From the NCBI RefSeq assembly GCF_000003605.2, contig NW_003120955.1, positions 82,939 through 104,108 on the forward strand: a stretch of 21,170 nucleotides of DNA. Direction: 5' to 3'. Below are positions 20,931 to 21,170 of this stretch, in pieces; position 1 is the first letter of the stretch; the number at the start of each line of letters is the position of its first letter. This stretch comes from Saccoglossus kowalevskii (taxonomy: Eukaryota > Hemichordata > Enteropneusta > Harrimaniidae). The position numbers were made by a program, and so were the translations under genes. The notes under the pieces were generated by a model that saw nothing but the letters and a program-made list of their open reading frames with translations, did no database searches and was not told where the DNA came from.

Positions 20931-21170
20931 GAAAGAACTCCCATGTGCTGAGAGTATTGGAGACACATTAAATATAATTCGAAATTACTTAGCTGAAAAC
21001 TAATTATGCAAATCAGAAAATTAATATGACCAGATTTGAGTGTAAAGCTAATGAGGTCTGCGCAATGTAACAGAAAATCTATGTCTCCAAGTTTAATTGA
21101 AATGTGATTAGAACCAAAAAATTATGAATTATTATGCTTATTAGGGAATTAATATGAACAGATTTTTACC
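20931..21170. other. AT-rich end of window
   Basis: No gene or clear repeat seen. AATTAATATGA(C/A)CAGATTT occurs twice (about 21020 and 21149), hinting at a diverged duplication running out of the window. Confidence 0.45.

Overview
This is AT-rich, intron-containing animal DNA. Every gene recognised is spliced with GT-AG introns, and both genes have clear metazoan orthologues. The repeat content (minisatellites in introns, a 5'-truncated non-LTR retrotransposon, short elements ending in a hairpin and an A-run, frequent ACATGTA words) suggests a marine invertebrate, perhaps a mollusc or other lophotrochozoan, or an ambulacrarian. The sequence alone does not settle the species, and nothing looks bacterial, viral or plasmid-like.

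Two protein-coding genes face each other tail to tail. On the plus strand, seven exons between 1161 and 5110 encode the C-terminal 373 residues of an LRRC34-like leucine-rich-repeat protein; its 5' exons lie left of the window or were not found. On the minus strand, six exons between 18657 and 7697 encode 423 residues of PEX14, the peroxisomal import docking protein; only the initiator-ATG exon is missing. Every exon junction was checked for splice dinucleotides and phase. Summed exon lengths give uninterrupted frames in both genes (1122 nt after one phase base, and 1272 nt). A 2.6-kb intergenic stretch (5111-7696) separates the stop codons and carries candidate poly(A) signals for both genes.

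Most of the rest is repeat. A 70-bp array (1-676) opens the window. A 57-bp duplication sits in LRRC34 intron 3. An 81/85-bp array (4117-4797) is a tandem amplification of the end of LRRC34 exon 6 together with its splice donor, giving eight GTAAGT sites. PEX14 exon 5 is squeezed between a 90-bp array and a 1.08-kb array of 25- and 32-bp units. PEX14 intron 2 holds 157-bp tandem modules ending in a hairpin, copies of a second hairpin-ended family, and a 39-bp codon-periodic minisatellite. PEX14 intron 1 has an (AAAT)n microsatellite and a CpG-containing patch with transcription-factor-like motifs. The far right (19000-20900) is a transposon island with a decayed LINE ORF2 C-terminus.

The two genes have no known joint function: PEX14 works in peroxisomal matrix-protein import, and LRRC34 is a germ-cell/stem-cell LRR protein. 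I found no convincing new molecular system. The most unusual structure is the amplified splice donor in LRRC34, with the wider tendency of tandem arrays here to touch splice junctions.
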